Assembly (NCBI GenBank): GCA_019638675.1
Contig: JAHBTE010000001.1
Location: 1,210,605 to 1,274,604 of the forward strand
DNA: 64,000 nt
Direction: 5' to 3'
Source of the DNA: Fimbriimonadaceae bacterium
Lineage (GTDB): Bacteria > Armatimonadota > Fimbriimonadia > Fimbriimonadales > Fimbriimonadaceae
Shown here: piece by piece, positions 42,173 to 50,487 of the stretch
Position numbering within the stretch: position 1 is the stretch's first letter
Layout of the letters: every line of letters starts with the position of its first letter
Made by a program: the position numbers and the translations under genes
Notes under the pieces: model-generated
What the model was told of the DNA's origin: nothing
The model's input: the letters and a program-made list of their open reading frames with translations, nothing else
Database searches by the model: none

Positions 42173-42202
42173 CTGACCACCATCTATTCTCGGCTGTATA
42201 AT
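42173..42202 (+). promoter_or_regulatory. pyrG promoter
   Basis: CTGACC (42173-42178), an 18-nt spacer and a perfect TATAAT (42197-42202) lie upstream of pyrG. Transcription would start near 42209, leaving a leader of about 50 nt. I see no clear attenuator in it. Confidence 0.5.
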
Positions 42203-42259
42203 TGTTTAGACCCGCTCGGCTAATTTCCGGTCGCTGCGCGTCAACTTCGGATGACAAGC

Positions 42260-43924
42260 ATGACCAAATATATCTTCGTAACCGGCGGCGTTGTGAGTTC
42301 CATTGGTAAGGGCATTACCAGTGCCAGCTTAGGGCGACTCTTGCGGAATCGCGGATACACGGTTGCTCCGGTCAAGCTTGATCCATATATTAACGTTGAT
42401 GCCGGAACCATGAATCCGTATCAGCATGGCGAAGTTTTCGTGACCGACGACGGTACAGAAACCGACCTTGACCTTGGTCACTACGAACGATTCTTAGATG
42501 TCAACTGTTCATCAAGCAGTTCAATCACAACCGGAAAGGTTTATCGAAACGTCATCGAAGCTGAGCGCCGCGGCGACTATTTAGGTGGCACGGTGCAAGT
42601 CATTCCTCACGTGACCAACGAAATCAAAAAGCTTTTAATTGATGCTGGAAAAAAAGAAGAAGCCGATATCGTATTGGCAGAAATCGGCGGCACGGTTGGT
42701 GACATTGAATCGCTCCCATTTTTGGAAACTATTCGCCAGGTTCGCAAAGATTTCGGTAAAGAAAACACATTGTTTGTTCACGTCACACTGGTTCCAACCG
42801 TTGGGCCGTGGGGGGAAGTTAAAACCAAGCCAACTCAGCACTCGGTTATCAATTTGCGCCAGATCGGGATCAGCCCCGACGTTTTGGTCTGCCGATGCGA
42901 AGAACCGATTCCAGATGACGTGAAAGAAAAGATTTCTCTGTTCTGCGACGTGCCGCAGGAAGCCGTTATCGAAAGCATGACGGCGGAAACGATTTATGAA
43001 GTTCCTCTTGCCTATGAAGACCTTGGCCTGGGCAAACTTGTATGCGAACGCCTGGGACTGAACACTGAGCAACCCGATCTTTCGGAATGGGAAGCGATTG
43101 TTGAGAAACTCAAGAACCCTTCGCACAGTTGCACTATTGGTGTCGTTGGCAAGTACACCAGCAATGGTGATGCGTACAAATCTATTAGTGAATCGCTTGT
43201 CCACGCCGGAATTGCAAATGATTGTCGAGTGAATATCAAATGGATCGAAAGTGACCTTTTTGAAGCCGTTGATGGAAATCCCGCCGCGCTTGATCCAGCG
43301 GAAACAATTTCCCAGCTTGATGGACTTGTGATCGCTCCAGGATTTGGCACGCGCGGAATTGAAGGGAAAATCGAAGCCCTTCGCTACACCCGAGAAAACG
43401 GAATTCCTTTCCTTGGTATCTGCCTCGGTTTGCAGATGGCGGTGATCGAATACGCCCGTAATGTGTGCGGTCTCACTCATGCCGGCAGTGAAGAATTTGA
43501 TACTTCCGAGAAACGCACGGACGATCCGGTCATCCACTTCATTCCTGACCAGACTGGCATTACGCATAAAGGCGGAACGATGCGATTGGGCAGTTACCCG
43601 TGCCACATTACAGCCGGAACCTTGGCCTTTGATATCTATGGCGAATCTCCAATTTTTGAACGCCATCGCCATCGGTACGAAGTCAACAACGATTACCGTG
43701 AATTGCTGATCAAGCACGGTATGCAAGTGAGCGGTGTTTCACCGGATTATCGTCTGGTGGAAATGGTTGAGTTGCCGAAGCATCCGTTCTTTATTGCTAC
43801 CCAAGCGCACCCAGAATTCAAGAGTCGCCCCAACCGTCCCGCGCCACTATTTGATGCATTGGTTGCGGCGAGCCTGAAGAAGCAAAGTTTGAATCCTGCC
43901 TTAAAGCCTGGGAAATTGGCCTAG
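42260..43924 (+). CDS. pyrG: CTP synthase
   Basis: A 554-residue enzyme that aminates UTP to CTP using glutamine and ATP, the last step of pyrimidine nucleotide synthesis. It opens with MTKYIFVTGGVVSSIGKGIT, the conserved start, so ATG 42260 is preferred over the ATG at 42251. LKLDPYINVDAGTMNPYQHGEVFVTDDG-type blocks follow (KLDPYINVDAGTMNPYQHGE). The glutamine amidotransferase half has nucleophile Cys in FLGICLGLQMAV (near residue 390) and His/Glu in THAHPEF-type QAHPEFKSRP. Length and motif order are normal. The gene is followed by the RGG-repeat gene about 65 nt later. Confidence 0.97.
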   Translation: MTKYIFVTGGVVSSIGKGITSASLGRLLRNRGYTVAPVKLDPYINVDAGTMNPYQHGEVFVTDDGTETDLDLGHYERFLDVNCSSSSSITTGKVYRNVIEAERRGDYLGGTVQVIPHVTNEIKKLLIDAGKKEEADIVLAEIGGTVGDIESLPFLETIRQVRKDFGKENTLFVHVTLVPTVGPWGEVKTKPTQHSVINLRQIGISPDVLVCRCEEPIPDDVKEKISLFCDVPQEAVIESMTAETIYEVPLAYEDLGLGKLVCERLGLNTEQPDLSEWEAIVEKLKNPSHSCTIGVVGKYTSNGDAYKSISESLVHAGIANDCRVNIKWIESDLFEAVDGNPAALDPAETISQLDGLVIAPGFGTRGIEGKIEALRYTRENGIPFLGICLGLQMAVIEYARNVCGLTHAGSEEFDTSEKRTDDPVIHFIPDQTGITHKGGTMRLGSYPCHITAGTLAFDIYGESPIFERHRHRYEVNNDYRELLIKHGMQVSGVSPDYRLVEMVELPKHPFFIATQAHPEFKSRPNRPAPLFDALVAASLKKQSLNPALKPGKLA

Positions 43925-43991
43925 CTCACCGTTCAAAATATTGCCGTAGTGCCCACGCTATCGGTGGAAAACTTCATAATGGTCAAGCCCC

Positions 43992-45536
43992 ATGAGTACG
44001 TCTTCTCCATCCCCACAGCCGGCTGATTTTGATAAGTTTCGCCGGAAACTCATTCTCAAATCCAAGCCAGTGAGCAAGGAAGAGAGAGCCGAGTGGTTCA
44101 CTCAATTCACAGAGATTATTGAGAAGGCATTTCCAGCGCAAGAGTGCCGCATCAACCGTCCTGGGGTGGCGCATCGGTTGTTTGCAGCAGAAATCGCGAT
44201 TCCAAGGCTTAAGCCAGAAAACCTGATGGGGTTTGCGAAGGAGTTTGAAAAGCTGTTCATGGAAGCTATGCCCGTAACCTTGGAGGCTTGCTACACGCAG
44301 GTTTATCAAGATCGCATGGATATTATTTGGGAAGCCGCGATTGATCTTGGCGATTGCTACGTTACCTGCGCGGTCAAGCTCCGCAACGCAGAATTTAGCT
44401 ACAACGAATTTAACGAAGATGACCGAGGTGGTTACAGCGACCGACCGCGCGGCGGTGGTTACGGAGATCGGGGACGAGGTAGAGATGACCGGGGTGACCG
44501 AGGCGGCTACAGAAATGATGACCGTCCGGTTTACAGACGCGACACAAGTGAGGCATCAGCAGAAGGCGATGCAAGCGATTCAACAGAAGTACGTGGAGAA
44601 GACGGAAGCGAAGGAACGCGAGCCCCAAGACGCTTCGACCACGATGGAACAGATTTAGGCGAGCATAAACGTCAACAGCGGTACCAGCGAGATCGCGGTG
44701 ACCGAGGTGGCTACGGCGGCGGTCGAGATAATCGAGGCGGTGGAAGAGACCGTGGCGGCTATGGAGGCAATCGAGATAACCGAAGTGGCGGCTACGGAAA
44801 CGACCGGGGCGGATATCGTGGCGGAGGCGACCGTGATCGCGGCGGCTATGGCGGAGATCGCGACAATCGAGGCGGCGGTTTTGACAGGGATCGCGGCGGC
44901 TACCGCGGTGATAGAGATAATCGTGGCGGTGGATTTGACCGAGATCGAGGAGGCTATCGAGGTGGTGGTGACCGAGATCGTGGCGGATACGGAAATCGTG
45001 ACAACCGGGGTGGTGGTTATGGCGGCAACCGGGACAATCGTGACAATCGAGGCGGCGGTTTCGATAGGGATCGTGGCGGCTACCGAGGCGATAGAGATAA
45101 CCGCGGTGGTGGATTTGACCGAGACCGCGGAGGCTATCGTGGAGGCGGCGACCGAGATCGAGGTGGATACGGAAATCGTGATAATCGAGGAGGCGACCGA
45201 GGTGGCTATCGGGGAAGAGATGATCGAGGCGGCGGATACCGCGACGACCGGGGCGGAAATCGTCCAGATGGCGGCTACCGAGACAACCGAAGCAATGATG
45301 GCCCACCACGCGATAAAGGTCGCTGGCGAGACCGTCCGGATGGAGGCTCAGACCGACCTAACCGATCGTTCCCTTCTGGTAAGTCGGGAGGTTCATCTGG
45401 CGGATTTCGAGGGTCCAAGAACAGCGGAGGGAAGAAGTTTTCAGGTGGTTCTGGCCGACCAAATAAAGGCCCTGGCTCATTTGGCCCAAAAGGGAAGCGC
45501 TCCGGCCCTCCAAAAGGCAAACGGTCAGGTGAATAA
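43992..45536 (+). CDS. RGG/RG-repeat protein with N-terminal domain
   Basis: A 514-residue protein. The first 135 residues are a folded domain, with [32 protein letters not shown] and an alternating beta-type part near [12 protein letters not shown] do not recognise it. From about residue 138 onward the chain is low-complexity and disordered, dominated by repeats such as [20 protein letters not shown] and GYGGNRDNR. The tail is KGKRSGPP-type and basic. These RGG/RG and Tyr-rich motifs bind RNA and drive condensation in eukaryotic proteins, so a nucleic-acid role is plausible. A 60-residue block is tandemly duplicated. The RNA-binding gene at 46500 has a similar tail. Its last 179 bases also encode the isomerase on the other strand. 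Confidence 0.82.
   Translation: MSTSSPSPQPADFDKFRRKLILKSKPVSKEERAEWFTQFTEIIEKAFPAQECRINRPGVAHRLFAAEIAIPRLKPENLMGFAKEFEKLFMEAMPVTLEACYTQVYQDRMDIIWEAAIDLGDCYVTCAVKLRNAEFSYNEFNEDDRGGYSDRPRGGGYGDRGRGRDDRGDRGGYRNDDRPVYRRDTSEASAEGDASDSTEVRGEDGSEGTRAPRRFDHDGTDLGEHKRQQRYQRDRGDRGGYGGGRDNRGGGRDRGGYGGNRDNRSGGYGNDRGGYRGGGDRDRGGYGGDRDNRGGGFDRDRGGYRGDRDNRGGGFDRDRGGYRGGGDRDRGGYGNRDNRGGGYGGNRDNRDNRGGGFDRDRGGYRGDRDNRGGGFDRDRGGYRGGGDRDRGGYGNRDNRGGDRGGYRGRDDRGGGYRDDRGGNRPDGGYRDNRSNDGPPRDKGRWRDRPDGGSDRPNRSFPSGKSGGSSGGFRGSKNSGGKKFSGGSGRPNKGPGSFGPKGKRSGPPKGKRSGE
44862..45194 (+). repeat. Internal tandem duplication, 180-bp unit, in RGG gene
   Basis: A 180-bp unit starting at 44862 (GACAATCGAGGCGGCGGTTT) is repeated at 45042; the second copy matches for about 153 bp before diverging. 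At protein level 51 residues are repeated without change, while DNA differences are mostly third-base and synonymous. This suggests selection on the protein sequence. Confidence 0.85.
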
Positions 45537-45714
45537 ACTCATCCGGTGCGCCTAGCCCCGGTTGATAATGGCTCGCTTGTCGCGCATAACATTTGAGTGC
45601 GACTGGTTCTACTGATTCGTATGAACTGAACTCTGAACAGAGTTCCTTCAGAAATGCCTGGAGATCAATCTTGTGTGGAACTCCTGTCGAATAATCAACT
45701 TGTAGATGCGGCAC
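45358..45714 (-). CDS. 5-carboxymethyl-2-hydroxymuconate isomerase-like protein
   Basis: A 118-residue protein of the CHMI (HpaF-like) tautomerase family. It starts with MPHLQVDYS, supplying Pro2 as catalytic base after Met removal. It has [13 protein letters not shown] in the centre and ends with [15 protein letters not shown], matching the typical VEIREMDRxTYxK ending. CHMI acts in homoprotocatechuate breakdown, but no other gene of that pathway is here, so the real substrate may differ. The start is GTG at 45714, with TACACT 7 nt upstream. The last 179 bases overlap the RGG gene on the opposite strand (convergent tail-to-tail), and both readings look conserved. Confidence 0.78.
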   Translation of the reverse strand: MPHLQVDYSTGVPHKIDLQAFLKELCSEFSSYESVEPVALKCYARQASHYQPGLGAPDEFIHLTVCLLEGRSASLLGQMSQGLYLVGQNHLKTSSLRCSWTLEIRQMNLPTYQKGTIG

Positions 45715-45737
45715 GAACCGCAGTGTATCCGAGACAT

Positions 45738-45768
45738 AAAATCGCCGCCAGTTGTACTGGCGACGATT
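45738..45768 (-). terminator. Terminator after YceI gene
   Basis: On the minus strand AATCGTCGCCAG pairs with CTGGCGGCGATT (12 bp, one G-T pair) around TACAA, followed by TT. It lies just downstream of the YceI stop and upstream of the isomerase start, so the isomerase promoter sits within or right after it. Confidence 0.8.
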
Positions 45769-45778
45769 ACTTTTTTTC

Positions 45779-46390
45779 TTACTTAACCGTGTAGCCTACA
45801 GTTGAAAGAGTGACGTCCACTTTATTGCCGATGACACTGCCAGCTCCGACTTTGAAATCAGTTCGGTCGAATGAAAATTTGCAACGAATGACAATGAGGT
45901 CGCCGTTCTTATCGGGAACGCCTCCGCGTGATTTCAGCATATCGGGCATATGGCTTACAGAAGCGTTTACCGTCATCGCCTTGGTTGTGCCTTTGAGCGT
46001 GAAGTTTCCGGTGACTTTTGCATCCCAGTTGCCTTTTGAAGTTTCTTTCACCTCATCAATTTTGGTGATTTCAAAAGTGATGGTTGGATAGTTTTCGACA
46101 TCTAAGCTAGCCCGTTGGAGCATGTGGCCGGTCATCGCTTCGCTCGTCAGTTTGAGTTCCTTTGCTTCAACCACAATTTTTCCGGTTGAGTTTTGTGGGT
46201 TAGCCGGATCAAATTGAACGTCGCCAGAGATAGCCGAAGTCTGGCCCATGATTGGTTCAAGCGGTGAATCAATAGAAATGGAGAGTCCAGAAACCCCTTT
46301 TGGATCCTTCATGTTGAAGGCAAGCGGAGCTGTTTTTGGTGCAATGAGAGCGACGGCAAACGCCGAAACAAGAGCAATTTTTGTAAGCAT
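45779..46390 (-). CDS. Secreted YceI-family lipid-binding protein
   Basis: A 203-residue protein with a signal peptide (IALVSAFAVALIAP). The mature part is a YceI lipocalin-like barrel that may bind isoprenoid lipids; family members shuttle quinone or polyisoprenoid-type molecules in the periplasm. Visible hallmarks are GDVQFDPANPQNSTGKIVVEAKELKL, VENYPTITFEITKI, GNFTLKGTTKAMTVNASV and FSFDRTDFKVGAGSVIGNKVDVTL. The ATG at 46390 is used; a GTG three bases earlier is equally possible. It ends with its own terminator. No respiratory or isoprenoid gene is adjacent. Confidence 0.9.
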   Translation of the reverse strand: MLTKIALVSAFAVALIAPKTAPLAFNMKDPKGVSGLSISIDSPLEPIMGQTSAISGDVQFDPANPQNSTGKIVVEAKELKLTSEAMTGHMLQRASLDVENYPTITFEITKIDEVKETSKGNWDAKVTGNFTLKGTTKAMTVNASVSHMPDMLKSRGGVPDKNGDLIVIRCKFSFDRTDFKVGAGSVIGNKVDVTLSTVGYTVK

Positions 46391-46448
46391 CACGATTCTA
46401 AACGTGGCGTATCGAATTGTTGTTCCGCAACATTAAGAGAAAACCAAA

Positions 46449-46477
46449 AAATCCCTGGTTTGTTTAACCAGGGATTT
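46449..46477. terminator. Bidirectional terminator hairpin
   Basis: AAATCCCTGGTT (46449-46460) and AACCAGGGATTT (46466-46477) pair perfectly over 12 bp around TGTTT. A/T runs flank the stem. It follows the RRM gene stop on the minus strand and lies 5' of the YceI gene. Confidence 0.88.
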
Positions 46478-46499
46478 GAGTTAATAGGTGAAACTGGGT

Positions 46500-46862
46500 T
46501 TACCAGTCGCGACCGCCGCCACCGCGACCGCCTCGGTCACGATCTCGGCCACCGCCGCCGTAACCACCTCGGTCACGACCGCCACCGCCGCCGTAGCCTC
46601 CGCCACCACCGCCAAAGTCGCGTCGAGGTCGTTCTTCGCGTGGTCGAGCTTCGTTCACGTTGATCTTTCGACCACCCATATCGGAGTCGTGCTTATCATC
46701 GATTGCGGTTTGCAGTTGGTCTTCGCTGATGTCTACGAATCCAAATCCTCGACCTTCGATGATACGAGCGTTGGTACCGCCGTATGCTTCAAAGTACTTT
46801 TCGAGTTGAGATTCGGTAGTGCTGTACGGCAGGTTGCCGACGTATAGAGTTTTGTTTGCCAT
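46500..46862 (-). CDS. RRM-type RNA-binding protein with glycine/arginine-rich tail
   Basis: A 120-residue protein. Residues 3-75 form one RNA recognition motif with RNP2 LYVGNL and RNP1 RGFGFVDI, the same pair found in bacterial Rbp cold-shock proteins and eukaryotic RRMs. Residues about 80-120 are Gly-rich with RDRGG and GYGGGG motifs, expected to be disordered and to bind RNA further. It should act in mRNA stability or cold adaptation. It is monocistronic with a strong terminator. The nearby RGG-repeat protein uses the same tail motifs, so both might share RNA targets (inference). Confidence 0.93.
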   Translation of the reverse strand: MANKTLYVGNLPYSTTESQLEKYFEAYGGTNARIIEGRGFGFVDISEDQLQTAIDDKHDSDMGGRKINVNEARPREERPRRDFGGGGGGYGGGGGRDRGGYGGGGRDRDRGGRGGGGRDW

Positions 46863-47053
46863 GGGATTCCTTTAGGGTTCCGTTAAGGTTCGTTATTGAG
46901 AAGGCTGGGTTCGAGTGACGGGGTAACCTAAGGTTTCTTTACCGTGGCTGGATTCCGGACTTGTTACGATAACTGTGATATTTTACCAGCGGTAGCAGAA
47001 AAAGGTTGCTAAACCCATTTTTGAACTCAATTGGCTGGGTAAGTAATGCTATT

Positions 47054-47083
47054 TTGACCTATCTGCTGTAGACTTTTTATTAT
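47054..47083 (+). promoter_or_regulatory. Promoter giving a leaderless message
   Basis: TTGACC (47054-47059), an 18-nt spacer and TATTAT (47078-47083) lie immediately before the gene. The ATG at 47091 is 7 nt after the -10 box, so the message would start at or next to the A of the ATG. Confidence 0.6.
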
Positions 47084-47090
47084 TACCAAC

Positions 47091-47630
47091 ATGGAAGAAC
47101 GGAAATATTACATAGCGAAATGGAAGTATTTTCTTCCGTTTTTGTTCTTGTTGCTACCATTTTTGTACTTGACCGTAGACATTTTATGGTCACTGTTGAC
47201 TTACGACATGAGCGTAAACTGGTTTTATTTGCTCTGGTATTCAGTCATTCCGGCTGGATTCTTGGTCATGATTGCTATTTGTTTGGGCTATCTTTTTCAG
47301 ACCAAGCCAGCAGTTGTCATCAGCTCTGTTGGAATTCTTGTGGACATACCTTTTTCTCGCTTTGGATTGATTCCATGGGGTGAGATTAGTCATGTGACGA
47401 TAAAAGAGGGTCTCAGTTCAAAACTTGTGATGATCGTTATGAAGGACCCTGATGTGTTTCGGAAACGGCTTACTCTAGCGCAACGATTCCTGTTCCGATT
47501 TAATCGACTGAAATCGGGGGCTATCACTTTTAGCAGTTCAATGCTGAGAGGAGTCAACTCGGAAGAGTTGCTGAGGATTCTTGCTGATTACTCTTCACAT
47601 GCTGTTGGATTGAGCGAGCAACCAGGCTAG
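47091..47630 (+). CDS. Two-helix membrane protein, STM3941-like
   Basis: A 179-residue protein with two membrane helices (about 12-34 and 40-66) and a soluble C-terminal half. The pattern TKPAVVISSVGILVDIPFSRFGLIPWGEIS resembles the STM3941/PH-like domain (PWxEI), found in small membrane proteins of unknown function. The remaining part has beta-type segments (VTIKEG, VMIVMKD, AITFSS). No Shine-Dalgarno precedes the ATG; promoter spacing points to a leaderless start. A 31-bp sequence at its 3' end recurs 1.39 kb downstream. Confidence 0.6.
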   Translation: MEERKYYIAKWKYFLPFLFLLLPFLYLTVDILWSLLTYDMSVNWFYLLWYSVIPAGFLVMIAICLGYLFQTKPAVVISSVGILVDIPFSRFGLIPWGEISHVTIKEGLSSKLVMIVMKDPDVFRKRLTLAQRFLFRFNRLKSGAITFSSSMLRGVNSEELLRILADYSSHAVGLSEQPG

Positions 47631-47637
47631 GGCTGAC
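47607..47637 (+). repeat. 31-bp direct repeat, left copy
   Basis: Imperfect repeat GGATTGAGCGAG....CCAGGCTAG.G.TGAC, matching 48996-49026 at 27 of 31 positions. It covers the last codons and stop of the small membrane gene. The beta-helix gene lies between the two copies. Confidence 0.75.
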
Positions 47638-47759
47638 TCCAGATTCCCATTTGATTGAACGTAATATTTTAAAGTGCTCAAAATCAGAACACTGGTCTGT
47701 TACTTGCGGGCTGCTTGAAATAATTGACGTTGCTCAAACGTCAGTCTAATTACAAAGAA

Positions 47760-48959
47760 ATGATGCTCTTGTCAAATGCTATCCTTTTGGGACTGATGAT
47801 ATACGTGCCATCGGCGCAGTATGCCACAAATGACTTGCAGGGAACATTTGTTAACGGCTCAACCATTGATTTGAAAGGGCTAAAGGAAAAAATATCAAAA
47901 CAGATAGTAATTGAAGGTAAAAAATCAATACGAATAAAGAATGGAACATTAGTGATCGGTAAAGACATTGGTTCATCGCATACATTACTGGGCTTTAGCA
48001 AATGTGAAGATATTCTATTTGAGAACGTAACTTTAGAAGTAAATGGTAATAAAGGAGCTTTGGCTTTCGCGCAATGCAAAAATGTTCGGTTTATTAATTC
48101 ACGTATTATTGGAAAGGCCGTAGTCATGCTTAGATTTGCGGGAGGCAGTGGGCTAGAGGTGCGGAATTCAATTTTTAGTGGTCAAGATGGTTCCGAAATT
48201 GCGGTAGAGGTTCTACCTGGACATCCATACTCATTTAAAGATACAGCAACAAATCGCAGAATACAATGGAATCCCAATGCAAGGTGGAATGGAGGTACAA
48301 ATCTTTCAGCAGCTATAGGGCCGCTAGGATTTAAGAATAGTTTTCGCGGAAATGGCCAAGATCGCATAAGTATTCGATTAGGTACTTACCCTAATGGGCC
48401 GATTTGGAAAACGGATGGTCAGCGTCCACTGTCAGATAATCTTGTTGAAATTACTGGTAAAAAATCAGCGAATATTATATCGGAAACACAGAATGAGTTT
48501 GTGTTGAAGGCTGAAGGGGTTTTCGAACGAGGCAAAGAATATTTTTGGTGGACTTACAATCCTCAATATAATGTTAAGAATGTTCAAATAGTGGGCAATC
48601 AGTTTAGAGATTTTAAAGTAGCTGGTTTTTCTGGATATTTTGTGGATCAATTCGCACTAAAAGATAATGTGTTTTCTGGGATTAGAGAAGACTATGGATT
48701 GGGAGTTGAAATGGGTAGCAATGGACAAATTGTTAATAATGATGGATATTTTGGCTCAGGTTATGACCCACGTGTGCGTATCGGATTGATAGGTAGGATG
48801 GTGAATATTGATATCGTTAAAAACAAAGTACCTATTCATTACAATTCAATGGGGCAACGAGCCTCAGCAATCACATCAGATTCTAGAATCCAATTTGTAG
48901 GCACTCAATCACCATGGATGAGCAATGAGGAGCGAAGGGCTTTAGAACGTGGAAACTAA
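47760..48959 (+). CDS. Right-handed beta-helix secreted protein, AT-rich
   Basis: A 399-residue protein with a signal peptide (LSNAILLGLMIYVPSAQ). It has repeating short beta-strand segments typical of right-handed parallel beta-helices, for example FENVTLEVNGN, VRFINSRIIGK, VRNSIFSGQ and LKDNVFSGI. GFSGY...DQFALKDN and EDYGLGVEM also occur in the paralogue at 55399. Such folds are common in polysaccharide lyases, but no catalytic residues are recognised. The gene is much more AT-rich than its neighbours and bracketed by a 31-bp direct repeat, suggesting insertion. ATG 47760 puts the signal peptide at the N-terminus; an upstream TTG at 47724 would add 12 residues. Confidence 0.72.
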   Translation: MMLLSNAILLGLMIYVPSAQYATNDLQGTFVNGSTIDLKGLKEKISKQIVIEGKKSIRIKNGTLVIGKDIGSSHTLLGFSKCEDILFENVTLEVNGNKGALAFAQCKNVRFINSRIIGKAVVMLRFAGGSGLEVRNSIFSGQDGSEIAVEVLPGHPYSFKDTATNRRIQWNPNARWNGGTNLSAAIGPLGFKNSFRGNGQDRISIRLGTYPNGPIWKTDGQRPLSDNLVEITGKKSANIISETQNEFVLKAEGVFERGKEYFWWTYNPQYNVKNVQIVGNQFRDFKVAGFSGYFVDQFALKDNVFSGIREDYGLGVEMGSNGQIVNNDGYFGSGYDPRVRIGLIGRMVNIDIVKNKVPIHYNSMGQRASAITSDSRIQFVGTQSPWMSNEERRALERGN

Positions 48960-48983
48960 AATGGAACTAAGCTTATCGCTCTC

Positions 48984-50396
48984 TCACCTTGGCTCGGATT
49001 GAGCGAGAAGCCAGGCTAGAGTTGACATACTGAGCGCGCCTAACTGAAGCTCCCGAGGATTCACCTTATCAATGGTATCGCTTGCTGAGTGATGGTAATC
49101 GAAATAACGCTGTGACTCGGGGATTAATCCAAAGCCTTTTGCGCCGAGCCGTTCAAGGGCCGCGATATCAGCACCCGTACCGCGTCCAGATTCAACTCCC
49201 ATGATGCCGAACCTCGCCAACGCTGGTAGCCAGGGCTCGATGAGCTTTAAATCATCGCCTTTCAAAGAAGTTGAAAAGCCGCGTGGAGCAAAACCGCCAC
49301 TATCAGATTCGATTGCAGCATAAGGTTTTTGTCCGTTCGTGACGGCAAACTTCGCGTACGCCTGTGATCCTTCGCCGCCGTTTTCTTCGTTCATGAACAA
49401 CACGACACGGATCGTGCGTTTGGGTTTCCAACCGAGTCGTTTGATGAGCGAAACCGCTTCGATAGACTGAGCAATTCCTGCGCCGTCATCGTGAGCACCG
49501 TCACCCAAATCCCAACTGTCGAGATGTCCCCCTACGACAACAACCTCATTGGGAAGTGCCGATCCTGTAATTTCCCCAATCACGTTTGCCGAAGGCGCAG
49601 GCGGAAGGGTTTTGCAGTTCATTTTGAGATGAAGCTGAGTCTTGGGATTCTGCTTGATGGTGGCACTGAGTTTTTCTGCAGCGACAATGCTGATTGCCGC
49701 CGCCGGCACTTTAGGGATTCCATCAGCGTAACGCATTGCGCCCGTATGAGGAACATCATCGTGCCTCAGCGTCATAGATCGGACGATCGCTCCAATCGCT
49801 CCGACTTTAGCGGCGGCAATGGCTCCCCCTCCACGTTGAGCCACGGCTCGACCATACGCGGCGAAAGTATTGACCTGAGCTGGATCCATCGGGCCGTTAA
49901 AGAAAATAATCTTGCCTCTAGCCTTTGCTCCTAGCTTTTCTGCCTCGGCAATGGAGTGAACTTCAATCACCTCGGCTTTAATTCCAGTAGAAGGGGTTCC
50001 AATGCTATTGCCCAAAGCACAAACACTGAGAGCAACTTTTGAATTTCCAGAAATCATAGTGAGTCGCTCCTTATCTCCGCGAACCCAGTGATTCACCATG
50101 CAAGGCACTTTTTGAACGTTATGAAACCCTAACTTTTTGAGCGTGGTTACTCCCCATTCAACCGCTTTGTCTGCCCCTGGTGAACCAGCAAGGCGGGGGC
50201 CAACCTGACTCGTCAGTTCTGAAAGTAGATCAAATGCTCCCAGTTTTTGCATGCCTTTGTACTGGATAGCATTTGCAACTGCGTCCGGACTGGTCGGAGC
50301 ACTTTGAGCCAGGTTTGCGTTTGCAACCGAAGTTAATGCCGCGAAAGCCAACATAGTGAACGCGCACTTGCCTGGGACATACACCTTGTGTTTCAT
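48984..50396 (-). CDS. M28-family aminopeptidase with PA domain
   Basis: A 470-residue secreted zinc peptidase. It has a signal peptide (FTMLAFAALTSVANA), an N-terminal region, a PA-type domain (about 130-265) that may recognise substrate, and the M28 core. Zinc ligands and catalytic residues are visible: His in GGHLDSWD, Asp in GAHDDGAG, Glu-Glu in MNEENGG, Asp in AIESDSGG, and a late His in YFDYHHSASDT. It probably removes N-terminal residues from peptides outside the membrane. The stop is close to the right 31-bp repeat. It faces the TPR protein divergently. Confidence 0.93.
   Translation of the reverse strand: MKHKVYVPGKCAFTMLAFAALTSVANANLAQSAPTSPDAVANAIQYKGMQKLGAFDLLSELTSQVGPRLAGSPGADKAVEWGVTTLKKLGFHNVQKVPCMVNHWVRGDKERLTMISGNSKVALSVCALGNSIGTPSTGIKAEVIEVHSIAEAEKLGAKARGKIIFFNGPMDPAQVNTFAAYGRAVAQRGGGAIAAAKVGAIGAIVRSMTLRHDDVPHTGAMRYADGIPKVPAAAISIVAAEKLSATIKQNPKTQLHLKMNCKTLPPAPSANVIGEITGSALPNEVVVVGGHLDSWDLGDGAHDDGAGIAQSIEAVSLIKRLGWKPKRTIRVVLFMNEENGGEGSQAYAKFAVTNGQKPYAAIESDSGGFAPRGFSTSLKGDDLKLIEPWLPALARFGIMGVESGRGTGADIAALERLGAKGFGLIPESQRYFDYHHSASDTIDKVNPRELQLGALSMSTLAWLLAQSEPR
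48996..49026 (+). repeat. 31-bp direct repeat, right copy
   Basis: Second copy of the repeat seen at 47607-47637, in the same orientation. It overlaps the C-terminal codons of the M28 peptidase, on the other strand. Confidence 0.75.
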
Positions 50397-50487
50397 CAGA
50401 TAATTTAAATTACCTAACCCAAATTGCGAATAGAAAAACTCTTACAATTTCTTTTCCTTTCTGATAAGATCGAAAATTGGTGAAGTA

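Noticed and set aside
42635-43726. 363-codon minus-strand frame opposite pyrG
   Set aside because: pyrG is conserved on the plus strand; the antisense frame is a composition effect.
44440-45300. Regular GAC-CGG-GGT style repeats that at first resemble a repeat array
   Set aside because: Spacing follows codons and the frame remains open; unit lengths are irregular, so it is not a CRISPR array.
44410-45309. 300-codon minus-strand frame and a second plus-strand frame at 44698-45555
   Set aside because: Both are shadows of the GGN/CGN-rich repeat region of the RGG gene and read as low-complexity His/Arg or Val/Ala/Glu strings.
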